Source: Citricoccus alkalitolerans
GTDB lineage: Bacteria; Actinomycetota; Actinomycetes; Actinomycetales; Micrococcaceae
Assembly (NCBI RefSeq): GCF_039528175.1
Contig: NZ_BAAALH010000002.1
Coordinates: forward strand, 1,488,001 to 1,552,000
DNA length: 64,000 nt
Reading direction: 5' to 3'
Within the stretch, counting starts at the first letter, position 1. Every line of letters starts with the position of its first letter. The notes below the pieces were generated by a model, which searched no databases, was not told the DNA's origin, and saw only the letters and a program-made list of their open reading frames with translations. A program made the translations under genes and the position numbers. Shown in pieces: positions 32,606 through 41,179 of this stretch.

Positions 32606-32758
32606 GGCCGTGCCTTCTTCCCGGGGCACCGCAGCTGCAGCGCCAAGTGAAAGAATTGTGCGCCGGGCGCCGGGAGAGGGACAGTCTGGCCGGGCGTCCA
32701 GGGCGTTTCGATTCAGTGCCCAAATTCACCGGCTCGCCGCCCCTTGGCTACGGTTCGG

Positions 32759-33616
32759 TCAAGGGGCGGAATCGGATCCGTAGTACGGGGCCGGGGCGAA
32801 GCCCCAGGCCGTCTCCAGCACCCCGCCGGATTGCACGACGCCGGCCGCGGACTCGGTGCCCACGTACCGCAGGTGCCACGGCTCGGGGGAGTAGCCGGTC
32901 ACGTCCTCTGAGCCGTCCGGGTAGCGGATGACCCACCCGTGCTCGGCCGCGTGCTCCGCCACCCAGGCGCCTTCCGGGGTGTCTCCAAAGCACTGCTCGA
33001 GCGTGCAGGCTCCGTCCGCGGAACCGACGTCCATGGCCAGGCCGGTCTGGTGTTCTGAGAAGCCGGGGCGTGCGGAGATCCGGTCTGCCTCGACCTGGCC
33101 GTACCGTTCCACCCAGCCCCCGTAGGTGCCCTGTTGGTAGCCGTAGGAGCGGTAGGCGCTGACCAGGGTCAGGTCCACGCCGTCGGCAGCAGCGGCGGCG
33201 AACAGGTCTTCGGCAGCAACTGCCGCCTCGTCCCGGAGCTCCATGCCCGCCTTCGACGCCGGCACGTCCGGTCCACGCAGGTCCTGCGGGGCGTAGTCGG
33301 CCGGGTCCAGGGGATTGAGTTTGTTGACCACGACGTGCAGGGAGTCGGGGGACCCGTGGTCCATCGTCGACTCGTCGGGCACGGGGCTGGCCGTGGTCGT
33401 CTCCGGCGAGGCGGACGGCGTGACGGAGCTGGATGTGGCATGGGCGGACATGACGGGCGGCGAGACGGACACCGTGGGGGGAGCTGTGGCCCTTTCCGGC
33501 GTGGAGACTGTGGGACTGTTCGTGGCGGATCCGACCGGCGGCTCGGACGTGCTCGAGCACGCGGTCAGCAACAGGGCCAGGACGCTGAGCGTCAGAAGTG
33601 GGCGGACGGCGCGCAT
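32759..33616 (-). CDS. VanY-type D-Ala-D-Ala carboxypeptidase lipoprotein
   Basis: A 285-residue lipoprotein. The lipobox is LTAC (Cys20), followed by a Ser/Thr/Pro-rich spacer of about 65 residues that should hold the enzyme off the membrane. The catalytic M15B domain (about 95-285) has SAYRSYGYQQGTYGGWV, the zinc-ligand motif SEHQTGLAMDVG (His and Asp) and EPWHLRYVG (catalytic Glu and third zinc ligand His). Such enzymes trim the terminal D-Ala from peptidoglycan stems. The single-domain layout and lack of neighbouring vanHAX-type genes favour ordinary wall remodelling rather than glycopeptide resistance. The ATG at 33616 has GGAAGG upstream. The coaA stop-to-start gap is two bases, so it is cotranscribed with coaA. 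Confidence 0.93.
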   Translation of the reverse strand: MRAVRPLLTLSVLALLLTACSSTSEPPVGSATNSPTVSTPERATAPPTVSVSPPVMSAHATSSSVTPSASPETTTASPVPDESTMDHGSPDSLHVVVNKLNPLDPADYAPQDLRGPDVPASKAGMELRDEAAVAAEDLFAAAAADGVDLTLVSAYRSYGYQQGTYGGWVERYGQVEADRISARPGFSEHQTGLAMDVGSADGACTLEQCFGDTPEGAWVAEHAAEHGWVIRYPDGSEDVTGYSPEPWHLRYVGTESAAGVVQSGGVLETAWGFAPAPYYGSDSAP

Positions 33617-33618
33617 GG

Positions 33619-34677
33619 TCAGACCTTCCGGAGGAGTACGCGGGTGACGGTGTGGCCCACGTCCTTGGTCATCACGAGCTTGGCGCGGCCACGGGTGGGG
33701 AGCACGTTCTGGGTGAGGTTCGGCCCGTTGATGCGGTCCCAGATGTCCGAGGAGGTGGCGATCGCCTCGGCGTCGGACAGGGTGGAGTAGCGGTGGAAGT
33801 AGCTCTTCGGGTCAGCGAAGGCCCCGGAACGCAGGCGCATGAACCGTTCGGTGTACCACTGCCGGATGGCCGTGGTCTTGGCGTCCACGTAGATGGAGTA
33901 GTCGAAGAAGTCGGAGACGCTCAGGCCCGCGGTACCGTCGGAGCGCACACGGGGCGGAGCGAGGACGTTGAGCCCCTCGATGATGAGTACGTCCGGGCGG
34001 TGCACCACCACTTCCTCGTGCGGAAGGATGTCATAGGTGAGGTGCGAGTACATGGGGGCCCGTACCTCTGGGGCACCCGACTTGATGTCGGCCACGAAGC
34101 GCATCAGCCGGCGTCGGTCATAGGACTCCGGGAATCCCTTGCGCTGCATGAGGCCACGGCGTTCCAGCTCGGCATTCGGGTAGAGGAAGCCGTCCGTGGT
34201 CAACAGCTCCACGCGGGGGGTATTGGGCCAGCGGCGCAGCATTTCCTGGAGCACGCGGGCCGTGGTGGATTTCCCGACGGCGACCGAACCGGCCACGCCG
34301 ATCACGAAGGGCGTGCGCCGAGTGGACTCACCGAGGAACTCGTTGGAGGCCCTCCGGAGATGGGCGGCCGCATCCACCTGAATGCTCAAGAGCCGGGAGA
34401 GCGGCAGGTAGACCTCGGCGACCTCACGCAGGGAAAGGTGCTCTCCGATGCCCCGCAGCCGGTCGATGTCCGACTGGTCGAAGGGCTGTTCCATCTCCTT
34501 CGCCAGCCGAGCCCACGTGTCCCTCTCCAGCTCAATGAAGGGGGAATAGTGATTTTCGGAGTCGGCGGGCTCCGGTGGGGAGCCTGCCCAGGTGGCGGGC
34601 CCGGCCGGAGTGACAGGCGTGGCCTGCGGGATTCCGGAGCCGGTGGCGTCGGGTGGATTCACCCACCCATTATCCAT
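33619..34677 (-). CDS. coaA: Type I pantothenate kinase CoaA
   Basis: A 352-residue kinase phosphorylating pantothenate in the first committed step of coenzyme A synthesis. After a poorly conserved N-terminal extension of about 40 residues (Pro/Ala/Gly rich), the PanK core begins at YSPFIELERDTWARLA. The P-loop is GVAGSVAVGKST (127-138). Next come LLTTDGFLYPNAEL, KGFPESYDRRRLMRFV, the YSHLTYDILP pantothenate loop and FDYSIYVDA. Length and motifs are normal for actinobacterial CoaA. In related genera coaA often lies close to glmS in divergent orientation; here 17 kb of mainly catabolic genes separate them. Confidence 0.97.
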   Translation of the reverse strand: MDNGWVNPPDATGSGIPQATPVTPAGPATWAGSPPEPADSENHYSPFIELERDTWARLAKEMEQPFDQSDIDRLRGIGEHLSLREVAEVYLPLSRLLSIQVDAAAHLRRASNEFLGESTRRTPFVIGVAGSVAVGKSTTARVLQEMLRRWPNTPRVELLTTDGFLYPNAELERRGLMQRKGFPESYDRRRLMRFVADIKSGAPEVRAPMYSHLTYDILPHEEVVVHRPDVLIIEGLNVLAPPRVRSDGTAGLSVSDFFDYSIYVDAKTTAIRQWYTERFMRLRSGAFADPKSYFHRYSTLSDAEAIATSSDIWDRINGPNLTQNVLPTRGRAKLVMTKDVGHTVTRVLLRKV

Positions 34678-34762
34678 CCTGAGCGGGGCGGGCCGTGTCC
34701 TGGGTCATGGCGCGCACCGGCCGAGGCCTTGACGAGCGCCCGGACAGGACCGAACTGGAGCA

Positions 34763-36184
34763 CTATCGGTCATTGGCCAACAGTGCCAAGTCGACGGCAC
34801 GGTCCAATTCCTCTCGGCTGAGGAGGCCGCTCTCTAAGGCCACGTCGAGGATGCTCCGGTGCTCCAGCAGGGCGGCTTGTGCCAATTCAGCTGCTTTCCC
34901 GTACCCCAGATGAGGCGCCAGACCGGTCACGATGCTGACGGACTCGTGCATGCGTGCGGCTAAAGCGGGCCTGTTCGGTTCGATTCCCTCGACGCACCGA
35001 AGCCGCAATTGAAGGCAGGCGCTGGTCAGGAGCCCCACGCATTCGAACAACTCGTGGACCATGATCGGTTCGAAGGCATTGAGCTGCAGTTGACCCGCCT
35101 CCACGGCCATCGTCACCGCAGCGTCGGCACCCACCACGCGGAAGGCGACCTGGTTGACCACCTCGGGAATCACCGGATTGACTTTTCCCGGCATGATCGA
35201 GGACCCGGCCTGCACGGCTGGCAGGCTGATCTCACCGAAGCCGCCCTGAGGCCCGGAGGACAGCAGCCGAAGGTCGTTGCAGATCTTGGAGAGTTTGACC
35301 GCCGCGCGCTTGAGCATCCCGGAAATCAGGATAAAGACGCCGGCGTCGGACGTGGCTTCCATCAGATTCTCTGCGGAGACCAGAGGAAGTCCACTGATCC
35401 GGCACAGCTCACTGACCACCAGCTGGCGGTAGTCAGGTGAGGCGGTGATGCCCGTGCCGATGGCGGTTGCCCCGAGGTTGGTCTCGAGCAGGTACTCCCG
35501 GAACTCCCCGAGCCGGGCGTGATCTTCCCGCAAGGTGGCCCCAAAAGCCCGGAATTCCTGGCCGAGGGTCATGGGCACGGCATCCTGCAGCTGGGTGCGT
35601 CCGACCTTGTAGATTCCCTGGAACTCACCGGCTTTGCGGTCGAACGCCTCACTGAGAAGTCGATGCTCGGCGAGAAGCCCCTGGATCTCTACCGCCAACG
35701 CCATCTTCGCGGCCGTCGGATACACATCGTTGGTCGACTGGCTGCGGTTGACGTGGTCGATGGGATGGAGCACCGCGTAGTCGCCCTTGGTGCGGCCGAG
35801 AATTTCCAAAGCCCTGTTGGCAATGACCTCGTTCGCATTCATGTTCGTGCTGGTGCCGGCGCCGCCCTGAATGAGGTCAACGACGAACTGGTCATCGTGC
35901 AGACCCTCCATCACCTCTCCAGCAGCCGCACGAATTGCCTGTGCCACAGAGGCGGGGAGCAGGTCCAGCTCCTCATTCGCGGTGGCTGCGGCGTGCTTGA
36001 TCGTTCCCAACGCCCAGACCATCGAGCGCAGTGTGCCGACGCTTCGTCCGGTCATGGGGAAGTTCTCCGCGGCTCGCAGGGTGGAAATCCCCCAGTAGGC
36101 GTCCTGGGGCACCTCCCGGACGCCCAGGCTGTCGCTTTCGGTCCGGGTATTCTGCCCAGAGTCGTTCTGCATCTGCTGCTCCAT
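34763..36184 (-). CDS. aspA: Aspartate ammonia-lyase (aspartase)
   Basis: A 473-residue member of the fumarase/aspartase superfamily. The signature loop is GSSIMPGKVNPVIPEVVNQV. Other conserved blocks are GGAGTSTNMNANEVIANRAL (substrate-binding TSTNMN), HPIDHVNRSQSTNDVYPTAA and KVGRTQLQDAVPMTLGQEF. The combination favours aspartase (L-aspartate to fumarate plus ammonia) over fumarase. Its location at the end of an operon with an M20 amidohydrolase, RidA and DUF1028 suggests that it handles aspartate or an N-substituted aspartate released by that pathway; this is inference. The ATG at 36184 starts two bases after the M20 stop. A second in-frame ATG four codons on has GGAG before it and is also possible. 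Confidence 0.9.
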   Translation of the reverse strand: MEQQMQNDSGQNTRTESDSLGVREVPQDAYWGISTLRAAENFPMTGRSVGTLRSMVWALGTIKHAAATANEELDLLPASVAQAIRAAAGEVMEGLHDDQFVVDLIQGGAGTSTNMNANEVIANRALEILGRTKGDYAVLHPIDHVNRSQSTNDVYPTAAKMALAVEIQGLLAEHRLLSEAFDRKAGEFQGIYKVGRTQLQDAVPMTLGQEFRAFGATLREDHARLGEFREYLLETNLGATAIGTGITASPDYRQLVVSELCRISGLPLVSAENLMEATSDAGVFILISGMLKRAAVKLSKICNDLRLLSSGPQGGFGEISLPAVQAGSSIMPGKVNPVIPEVVNQVAFRVVGADAAVTMAVEAGQLQLNAFEPIMVHELFECVGLLTSACLQLRLRCVEGIEPNRPALAARMHESVSIVTGLAPHLGYGKAAELAQAALLEHRSILDVALESGLLSREELDRAVDLALLANDR

Positions 36185-36186
36185 GC

Positions 36187-37353
36187 TCAGGACCGTCCCG
36201 ACTCGGCGATGTAGTCGATCGCGGTGAGGGCCAAGGCGATCGCTCCGTCGGTGATGGCCCGGTTGGCGGCTTCGCCCACGCAATGGGCCGCGAACTCTGG
36301 CTGATGGTTTGAGGCCGGAAAACATCCCAGGCCGATGTAGGGGTGGATGGCCGGCACCACCTGGGACACGTTGCCCATGTCCGTGGAAGCGCGGTTCATG
36401 GTCGCCTGCTCCGGCGGGGCGTCGAAGGTCCGGCCGAGGGCACGAGCGTGTTTCACGTACAGCTCGAGCGCGCGCTCGTCAGTGCGGAACTCCGAATATG
36501 GTTCGGATTCCGGCGAGATCCTCAGCTCGGCGCCCGTGGCCAGGGCGCCGGCCTCAAAGCAGCGCTCCACTCGCTCCTGCAAGTCCTGCAGGTCGTCCAG
36601 GGTCTCTGCGCGGACATACCAGCGGCCCTCGGTGGTCTCGGGGATCGCATTGGGCGCCTCTCCACCGCGCGTCTGTAGCCCGTGCACCCGGGTTCCGGCC
36701 GGCAATTGCTGCCGGAGCAGACCGATCGAGACCTGCGCGACCACGAAGGCGTCGTTGGCGTTGACACCCCGGTGTGGGTAGGCCGCCGCATGGGCAGACT
36801 TCCCGTGATAACTGACGTGGGAATGCGACACCGCGTAAGGGCGGGCCTCGGCCGAGTCGACGGGGCTGGGGTGGGCCATCATGGCCAGATCCAGACCGGC
36901 GAAGGCTCCCTTCTTGAGCAGCTCGATCTTGCCGCCGCCGCCCTCTTCGGCTGGAGTGCCATAGACCTCGACGGTCAGGTCGCGTTCCGTAGCCACCTCG
37001 GCCAGCGCGATGGCCGCGCCGACCGAGGTCGCGGTGATGATGTTGTGTCCGCAGGCGTGCCCCAGACCGGGCAGTGCGTCATATTCGGCCATCAGGCCGA
37101 TACGATGGCGCCCCGTCCCGACCACTGCGCGGATCGCGGTCGGGAAACCGAGGTATTGACGCGTGACCTCGAAGCCGTGTGCGGCCAGGACGTCCGCGGT
37201 CCACTCGGCCGCCTGATGCTCCTGCCACCCGAGTTCAGGGTTGGCGTGCAGTCGTTCGGACAGGGCGATCAGCTGCGGCGCTACCTCATGGACCCGGTCA
37301 TGGACACGGGAGTCCGCAGGCTCGCTGGACTCGGCAGTGTCAGCGGTCGTCAC
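36187..37353 (-). CDS. M20-family amidohydrolase (AbgB/IAA-amino-acid hydrolase like)
   Basis: A 388-residue metal-dependent amidohydrolase with a dimerisation domain. The metal site is marked by LPGLGHACGHNIITA and the catalytic/metal Glu-Glu pair by TPAEEGGGGKIELL. HPSPVDSAEARPYAVSHSHVS and YHGKSAHAAAYPHRGVNAND form the lid and dimer interface. Relatives hydrolyse N-acyl amino acids, p-aminobenzoyl-glutamate or indoleacetyl amino acids. The GTG at 37353 (GGGGTG upstream) overlaps the DUF1028 gene by 14 bp. It is followed at once by the aspartase gene, so an N-acyl-aspartate-like compound is a natural guess for the substrate, but nothing in the protein proves it. Confidence 0.88.
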   Translation of the reverse strand: MTTADTAESSEPADSRVHDRVHEVAPQLIALSERLHANPELGWQEHQAAEWTADVLAAHGFEVTRQYLGFPTAIRAVVGTGRHRIGLMAEYDALPGLGHACGHNIITATSVGAAIALAEVATERDLTVEVYGTPAEEGGGGKIELLKKGAFAGLDLAMMAHPSPVDSAEARPYAVSHSHVSYHGKSAHAAAYPHRGVNANDAFVVAQVSIGLLRQQLPAGTRVHGLQTRGGEAPNAIPETTEGRWYVRAETLDDLQDLQERVERCFEAGALATGAELRISPESEPYSEFRTDERALELYVKHARALGRTFDAPPEQATMNRASTDMGNVSQVVPAIHPYIGLGCFPASNHQPEFAAHCVGEAANRAITDGAIALALTAIDYIAESGRS

Positions 37354-38011
37354 CGGGCACCCCGTATCCAATGGAAGCTGCCGGGTCCAGGCCGCGGACC
37401 ACATAGTCCTCGCGTTGCGGCAGCCAGATCTGGAGCAGTCGACCGAGTTCGCCGATCGGATCCTCGTGCCAGTCCACCCGCAGGTCGGTGTCCCGCCAGC
37501 CGTGGCCAGAGACCACAGAGAGGCCGGCCGAACGGACGGGACCCTCTTCGCCGCCGGCTTCCGCTCCTGCCGCGAGCCCGGCCATCAATCGCGTCTCCAA
37601 CTCCCCGCTGGTGCGCGCGAACGCGTCGCAGGCGGCGTGTGGGATGTTCTCGTTCGCCAGCATGTTGCCTGCACTGACACAGCCGGCCCCAGATGCATCG
37701 GCATGGGTGCCCAGGGTGTGTGCGCCGCTGTGCACGGCGGACCGGCCAGCGGTATCCAGCACCACGAGCTGGCGGTACTCCCGCGTGGATTCGCCGGCCA
37801 CCAGCGCGTCCAGTGCCGCCTGGGCCGCTTGACCCTGCTCGAGCAGGGTGAGCAAGGCGTCACCGAGTCGGGGATCGGTGATGTTCTGCGAGCTCACGGC
37901 GCCTACCCCGTCTCGCAGGTGGACGCACCGTGCTGCCACGGCGGGGGAGGACGATGAGACGGCCATCCCGAACCGGCCGGACCCGTCGGTGCCGGCGATG
38001 GAGAAGGTCAC
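37340..38011 (-). CDS. DUF1028 family protein (Ntn-hydrolase-like)
   Basis: A 223-residue protein of the DUF1028 family. The N-terminus VTFSIAGTDGSGRFGMAVSS, then AAVAARCVHLRDGVGAVSSQ-like sequence and DTDLRVDWHEDPIGELGRL match the family. These proteins have an Ntn-hydrolase-like fold and often sit beside RidA and amidohydrolases, but no reaction is established. The start is the GTG at 38011, set by GAGGAGG ten bases upstream and overlapping the RidA stop (GTGA). It also overlaps the M20 gene by 14 bp. This tight packing argues for a shared pathway. Confidence 0.85.
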   Translation of the reverse strand: MTFSIAGTDGSGRFGMAVSSSSPAVAARCVHLRDGVGAVSSQNITDPRLGDALLTLLEQGQAAQAALDALVAGESTREYRQLVVLDTAGRSAVHSGAHTLGTHADASGAGCVSAGNMLANENIPHAACDAFARTSGELETRLMAGLAAGAEAGGEEGPVRSAGLSVVSGHGWRDTDLRVDWHEDPIGELGRLLQIWLPQREDYVVRGLDPAASIGYGVPGDDR

Positions 38012-38430
38012 TTGGAGTCCTCCTCGGACAGGACGGCGGTGGCGTCGATCTCCACGAGCCACTCAGGCCGTGCCAGCGCCTGAACCACGATCCCGGTAGA
38101 CACGGGGAAGACGTTTTTGAGGTAGGTGCCCATGGTTCGGTAGACGGTCTCGCGGTAGCGGATATCCGTGAGGTACACGGTCACTTTGACGATGTCCTCC
38201 ATCTCGCCGCCCGCCTCCTCCAGGAGCATCTTGATGTTGTCCATGGCCTTGACCGTCTGGGCTTCTACATCGCCGATCCCCACCGACTCGCGGGTGTCCA
38301 GGTCTTGCCCGATCTGTCCCCGCAGGTAGACCACGCCACCGGCCACCACGGCCTGGCAGAGGTCATTGTCGAGGTTTTGTTCTGGGTAGGTGTCCTTGGT
38401 GTTGAACGGACGGATGCGCGTGTACTTCAT
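38008..38430 (-). CDS. RidA/YjgF family deaminase-like protein
   Basis: A 140-residue RidA-superfamily protein. RidA members hydrolyse reactive enamine/imine intermediates or act as specific hydrolases in nitrogen-compound catabolism. Segments GGVVYLRGQIGQDLDT, MDNIKMLLEEAGGEMEDIVK, VTVYLTDIRYRETVYRTMG and RPEWLVEIDATAVL follow the family pattern. The usual catalytic-loop arginine of RidA-type members is expected in the R-P-x-x-x-V-E-I-x segment, where an Arg (RPEW) is present. CCAGGAGAG precedes the ATG at 38430. It is encoded between a flavin monooxygenase and DUF1028, so it probably handles an unstable enamine formed in the same pathway. Confidence 0.9.
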   Translation of the reverse strand: MKYTRIRPFNTKDTYPEQNLDNDLCQAVVAGGVVYLRGQIGQDLDTRESVGIGDVEAQTVKAMDNIKMLLEEAGGEMEDIVKVTVYLTDIRYRETVYRTMGTYLKNVFPVSTGIVVQALARPEWLVEIDATAVLSEEDSK

Positions 38431-38481
38431 GGGTGTGCTCTCCTGGTGGACTCAAGCGGTGGTGGGGTGCAGACGGTAGGG

Positions 38482-39789
38482 TCAGGCGCCGACGCCGGCC
38501 GAGACCGGCCGCGCGCCAGATTCGTCCGCAGCGGATGGTAGAGACGGTCGGTAAGCGTCGTAATCGCGCTGGATGGCGATGTGGTCGGCGAGGTACTTGG
38601 CGTCGTGCCAGACGCCCCAGATAAAGCTGGAGCCGCGGCGGGACTGCCAGGGCAGCCCCAGGAAGTACACCCCGGGCTCTGCCGAGACGCCGCGCTGATG
38701 CACGGGCTTACCGTGCTGATCGAAGGCGTCCGCGTGCAGCCAGCCGTAGTCCACGGAGAACCCCGTGGCCCAGACGATCGAGGTGACGCCAGCGGCTTCG
38801 AGGTCCAGTTCTCGCAGGGGATGCTCGACGCAGTCAGGGCTGGACCCGAGGTGGCGAGCCTCTGGCTCCTCGGGGAGGTCGAGGCCGTTTCGTTCGACGT
38901 ACTCGTCGGCCTCGTCGAGCAGGGCCAGGTAGTTCGCGTCCCCACGGGCGATGTTCTCCGCGAGGTCTGCACCGAAGTGCATCACGCCGTCCTGGAACGA
39001 ATTGGCTCGGCCCACGAGGGTGATGCCGCTGTGGGCCAGGTCGCGGAAGTCCACCGTGTGCCCGCCGTTGGCGCCGCTGACGGCGATCGTGACGTGTTCA
39101 GCACCCTGCGGAGGGGCCGAGGCCTCCCACTTGTTCAGTACGCCCAGCCACCACACGAAGTCGCGGCCGCGGTAACTCCGCGGGGGCCGGTCATGGGGCC
39201 CCACGGCCAGATAGGTCTGCCGTCCGGAGGCCCGGAGCTCGGCCGCGATCTGCACTCCGGAGGAACCGGCACCCACCACCAGCACGCCCCCCTCTGGCAG
39301 TTGCTCGGCGTTGCGATAGGAACTGGAATGGATCTGCGTCAGTCCGGAGTCGTGCGGTACCACCTCGGGGACGACGGGTTTCTGGAAGGGGCCGGTGGCT
39401 GCCACCACGTAGCGGGCCTGCATGGTGCCCTCTGAGGTCTCGACCGTGAATCCGGGCCGGCCCTGGTTCTTGCGGACGGACGTGACCTCCACGCCGGTGC
39501 GGATCGGTGCGTCGAAGCGCTCGGCATAGGACGCCATGTAGTCGGCCACCTGATCCTTGGTGGCGAAACCGTCCGGTCCGACGTCCGCGAACTCCATGCC
39601 CGGGAAACGATCGTGCCAGGCCGGTCCGTTGGCCACGAGGGAGTCCCACCGCTCCGTTCGCCACCGTTCGGCGATGCGGTGGCGTTCCAGGACGAGGTGG
39701 CGGACACCCTGGCGGTTGAGGTGTTCGCTCATGGCCACGCCGGCCTGGCCCGCCCCCACGATGAGTACCTCGGTGTCTTGGATCGACAT
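38482..39789 (-). CDS. Flavin-containing monooxygenase / CzcO-like oxidoreductase
   Basis: A 435-residue flavoprotein with two Rossmann motifs: FAD at VLIVGAGQAGVAMSEHLNRQ (8-27) and NADPH at VLVVGAGSSGVQIAAELRAS (about 168-187). It has a C-terminal ATGF motif (IVWATGFSVDYGW) typical of FMO and N-hydroxylating monooxygenases. These enzymes oxygenate nitrogen or sulfur atoms or carry out Baeyer-Villiger reactions. CCGGAGG precedes the ATG at 39789. As the first gene of the leftward operon with RidA, DUF1028, M20 hydrolase and aspartase, it may catalyse the entry oxidation. The substrate is unknown. The LysR gene at 39970 lies 180 bp upstream in the same orientation. Confidence 0.88.
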   Translation of the reverse strand: MSIQDTEVLIVGAGQAGVAMSEHLNRQGVRHLVLERHRIAERWRTERWDSLVANGPAWHDRFPGMEFADVGPDGFATKDQVADYMASYAERFDAPIRTGVEVTSVRKNQGRPGFTVETSEGTMQARYVVAATGPFQKPVVPEVVPHDSGLTQIHSSSYRNAEQLPEGGVLVVGAGSSGVQIAAELRASGRQTYLAVGPHDRPPRSYRGRDFVWWLGVLNKWEASAPPQGAEHVTIAVSGANGGHTVDFRDLAHSGITLVGRANSFQDGVMHFGADLAENIARGDANYLALLDEADEYVERNGLDLPEEPEARHLGSSPDCVEHPLRELDLEAAGVTSIVWATGFSVDYGWLHADAFDQHGKPVHQRGVSAEPGVYFLGLPWQSRRGSSFIWGVWHDAKYLADHIAIQRDYDAYRPSLPSAADESGARPVSAGVGA

Positions 39790-39969
39790 GCATACCTCCG
39801 GTTGACGCGGCCCACCGAGTGATGGGGCTCACGATTTGGTTTGGTGACTGGTAATCAGTCTCCGAAGGCAGTGGATCGATATCAAATACCCGAATGTGAG
39901 GCCGTCCATCGAAAAACCAGATGCGAAACGGTGGGCGATATCAGGGTGAGGTATGCACCGGAGAAGGAC

Positions 39970-40872
39970 TCAGGTGAAGATCGTGCGACATTCCTCGACA
40001 AAAACCTGCCCTTTGCGGGACAGGGGTTCACCGGCCCGGTGCGCCACGCCGATCTGGAGATACGAGCGCACCCCGTCAATGGGCAATCGGATGATACGGC
40101 CACCGTCGTTGGTGAGGTCGTGGGCCGGTCGCTGGTTCAGAATGGTGTAGCCGTGGCCCCGGGCCACCATGGAACGCACCACCTCGAAGCTCTCGAACCT
40201 GGCGTGGACGTGAGGCTGGAGGTGCGCGTCCTGGAAGATGGACAGGAAGTAATTGGTGCTCTTGCCCATGTTCAGCAGGATGAGGGGTTCGCTGGCAAGC
40301 TCCTGAAGAGAAACCGAGGTCCGGCTGGCCAGGTGGCTGTCCTCCGCCACCGCCGCGTAGACGGGCGCCTCGCTGAGCCGTTCGAAGTCGATGCTCCGGC
40401 CGTAGTCGAAGCTGTAGGTCAGTGCCACCTCCAGCTCTCGGCGGAGGAGGAGTTGCTCCACCTGATCGCCGGTGACCTCCCGAAGGCGGACGTCCAGCTC
40501 CGGGTGGGCTGAGGTCAAAGTCTCGTAGACCGTCGGCAACCAGAACGGGGCCAGGGTGGTGAAGCAGCCGGCGGCCAGTGGGCCCGTCAGTCGCTCGGGG
40601 CTCAGGGAGTGAATCGCATCGTCAACAGACCGGAGGATCGTCTGGGCGGCTGCGTAGAAGGTCTTCCCCTGTTCTGTCATCACGACCCCGCGGGAGCGCT
40701 GGCGCAGGAGGAGGCGGTGACCGACGGTGGCTTCCAGTTGGGCGATGGCGGTGGAGACTGCTGATTGGGCGATGAAGAGTTCTCCCGCCGTCTCCGTCAT
40801 CGAGCCGAGCTCCGCGGTCCGGACGAAGTACCTGATCTGGCTGAGCGTGATGTTCCGTTGCTGTCTGGTCAT
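39970..40872 (-). CDS. LysR-family transcriptional regulator (catabolic island, left)
   Basis: A 300-residue LTTR. The helix-turn-helix is in ITLSQIRYFVRTAELGSMTE and LFIAQSAVSTAIAQLEATVG, followed by a CynR/OxyR-type effector domain (GPLAAGCFTTLAPFWLPTVY, SEAPVYAAVAEDSHLA). It resembles the LysR at 46796, sharing for example a N/EYFLSIF/LF block and the R-F-ES/AT-FEVVRSMVARG/VLRGLVAQG block. The ATG at 40872 begins the domain and has GGAGG eleven bases upstream; a TTG at 40974 would add 34 non-conserved residues. It is divergent from the aldehyde dehydrogenase and upstream of the monooxygenase operon, so it could control either or both. Confidence 0.9.
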   Translation of the reverse strand: MTRQQRNITLSQIRYFVRTAELGSMTETAGELFIAQSAVSTAIAQLEATVGHRLLLRQRSRGVVMTEQGKTFYAAAQTILRSVDDAIHSLSPERLTGPLAAGCFTTLAPFWLPTVYETLTSAHPELDVRLREVTGDQVEQLLLRRELEVALTYSFDYGRSIDFERLSEAPVYAAVAEDSHLASRTSVSLQELASEPLILLNMGKSTNYFLSIFQDAHLQPHVHARFESFEVVRSMVARGHGYTILNQRPAHDLTNDGGRIIRLPIDGVRSYLQIGVAHRAGEPLSRKGQVFVEECRTIFT

Positions 40873-41179
40873 GCGCCGGGATACCTCCGCAGTCAGTGCG
40901 CCAGTCACGGGATCACCGCCCGGCGGAGGGGCGGTAGGTCCGCTCGCATCTAATTTGAAGATGCTATGAGTCAATTCTACCTATTTTACAGATATGTCGT
41001 AGTTCACAACAATGATCGAAACGGTCGCGTCCATGTGGGAGCCATGGGTTCGTGCCTTCGCGACATCCCGTGAAGTGGAGCGGGTCGACGTCGAGACCGC
41101 CCCGAGGCCAAGAAGCACACGTGCGGAACCCCGCCTGGAACTCGGATCGGGCGCGAATTGAGCTAAGGAAGAGGTAGAT
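40873..41179. other. 307-bp divergent regulatory region between LysR and aldehyde dehydrogenase genes
   Basis: No gene is seen here; the short stretch around 40960-41020 is notably A+T rich. On the minus strand TTGACT (40974-40969) and TAGATG (40952-40947), 16 bases apart, are a candidate promoter for the LysR gene. An LTTR site (T-N11-A type) would be expected in 40955-41030, but I cannot pick one with confidence. GGAAGAGG at 41164-41175 is the ribosome site of the rightward gene. Confidence 0.5.

Noticed and set aside
32759..33616. VanY-type carboxypeptidase as a sign of vancomycin resistance
   Set aside because: No vanH, vanA/B, vanX or two-component genes are near; single VanY/M15B lipoproteins are common in envelope metabolism.
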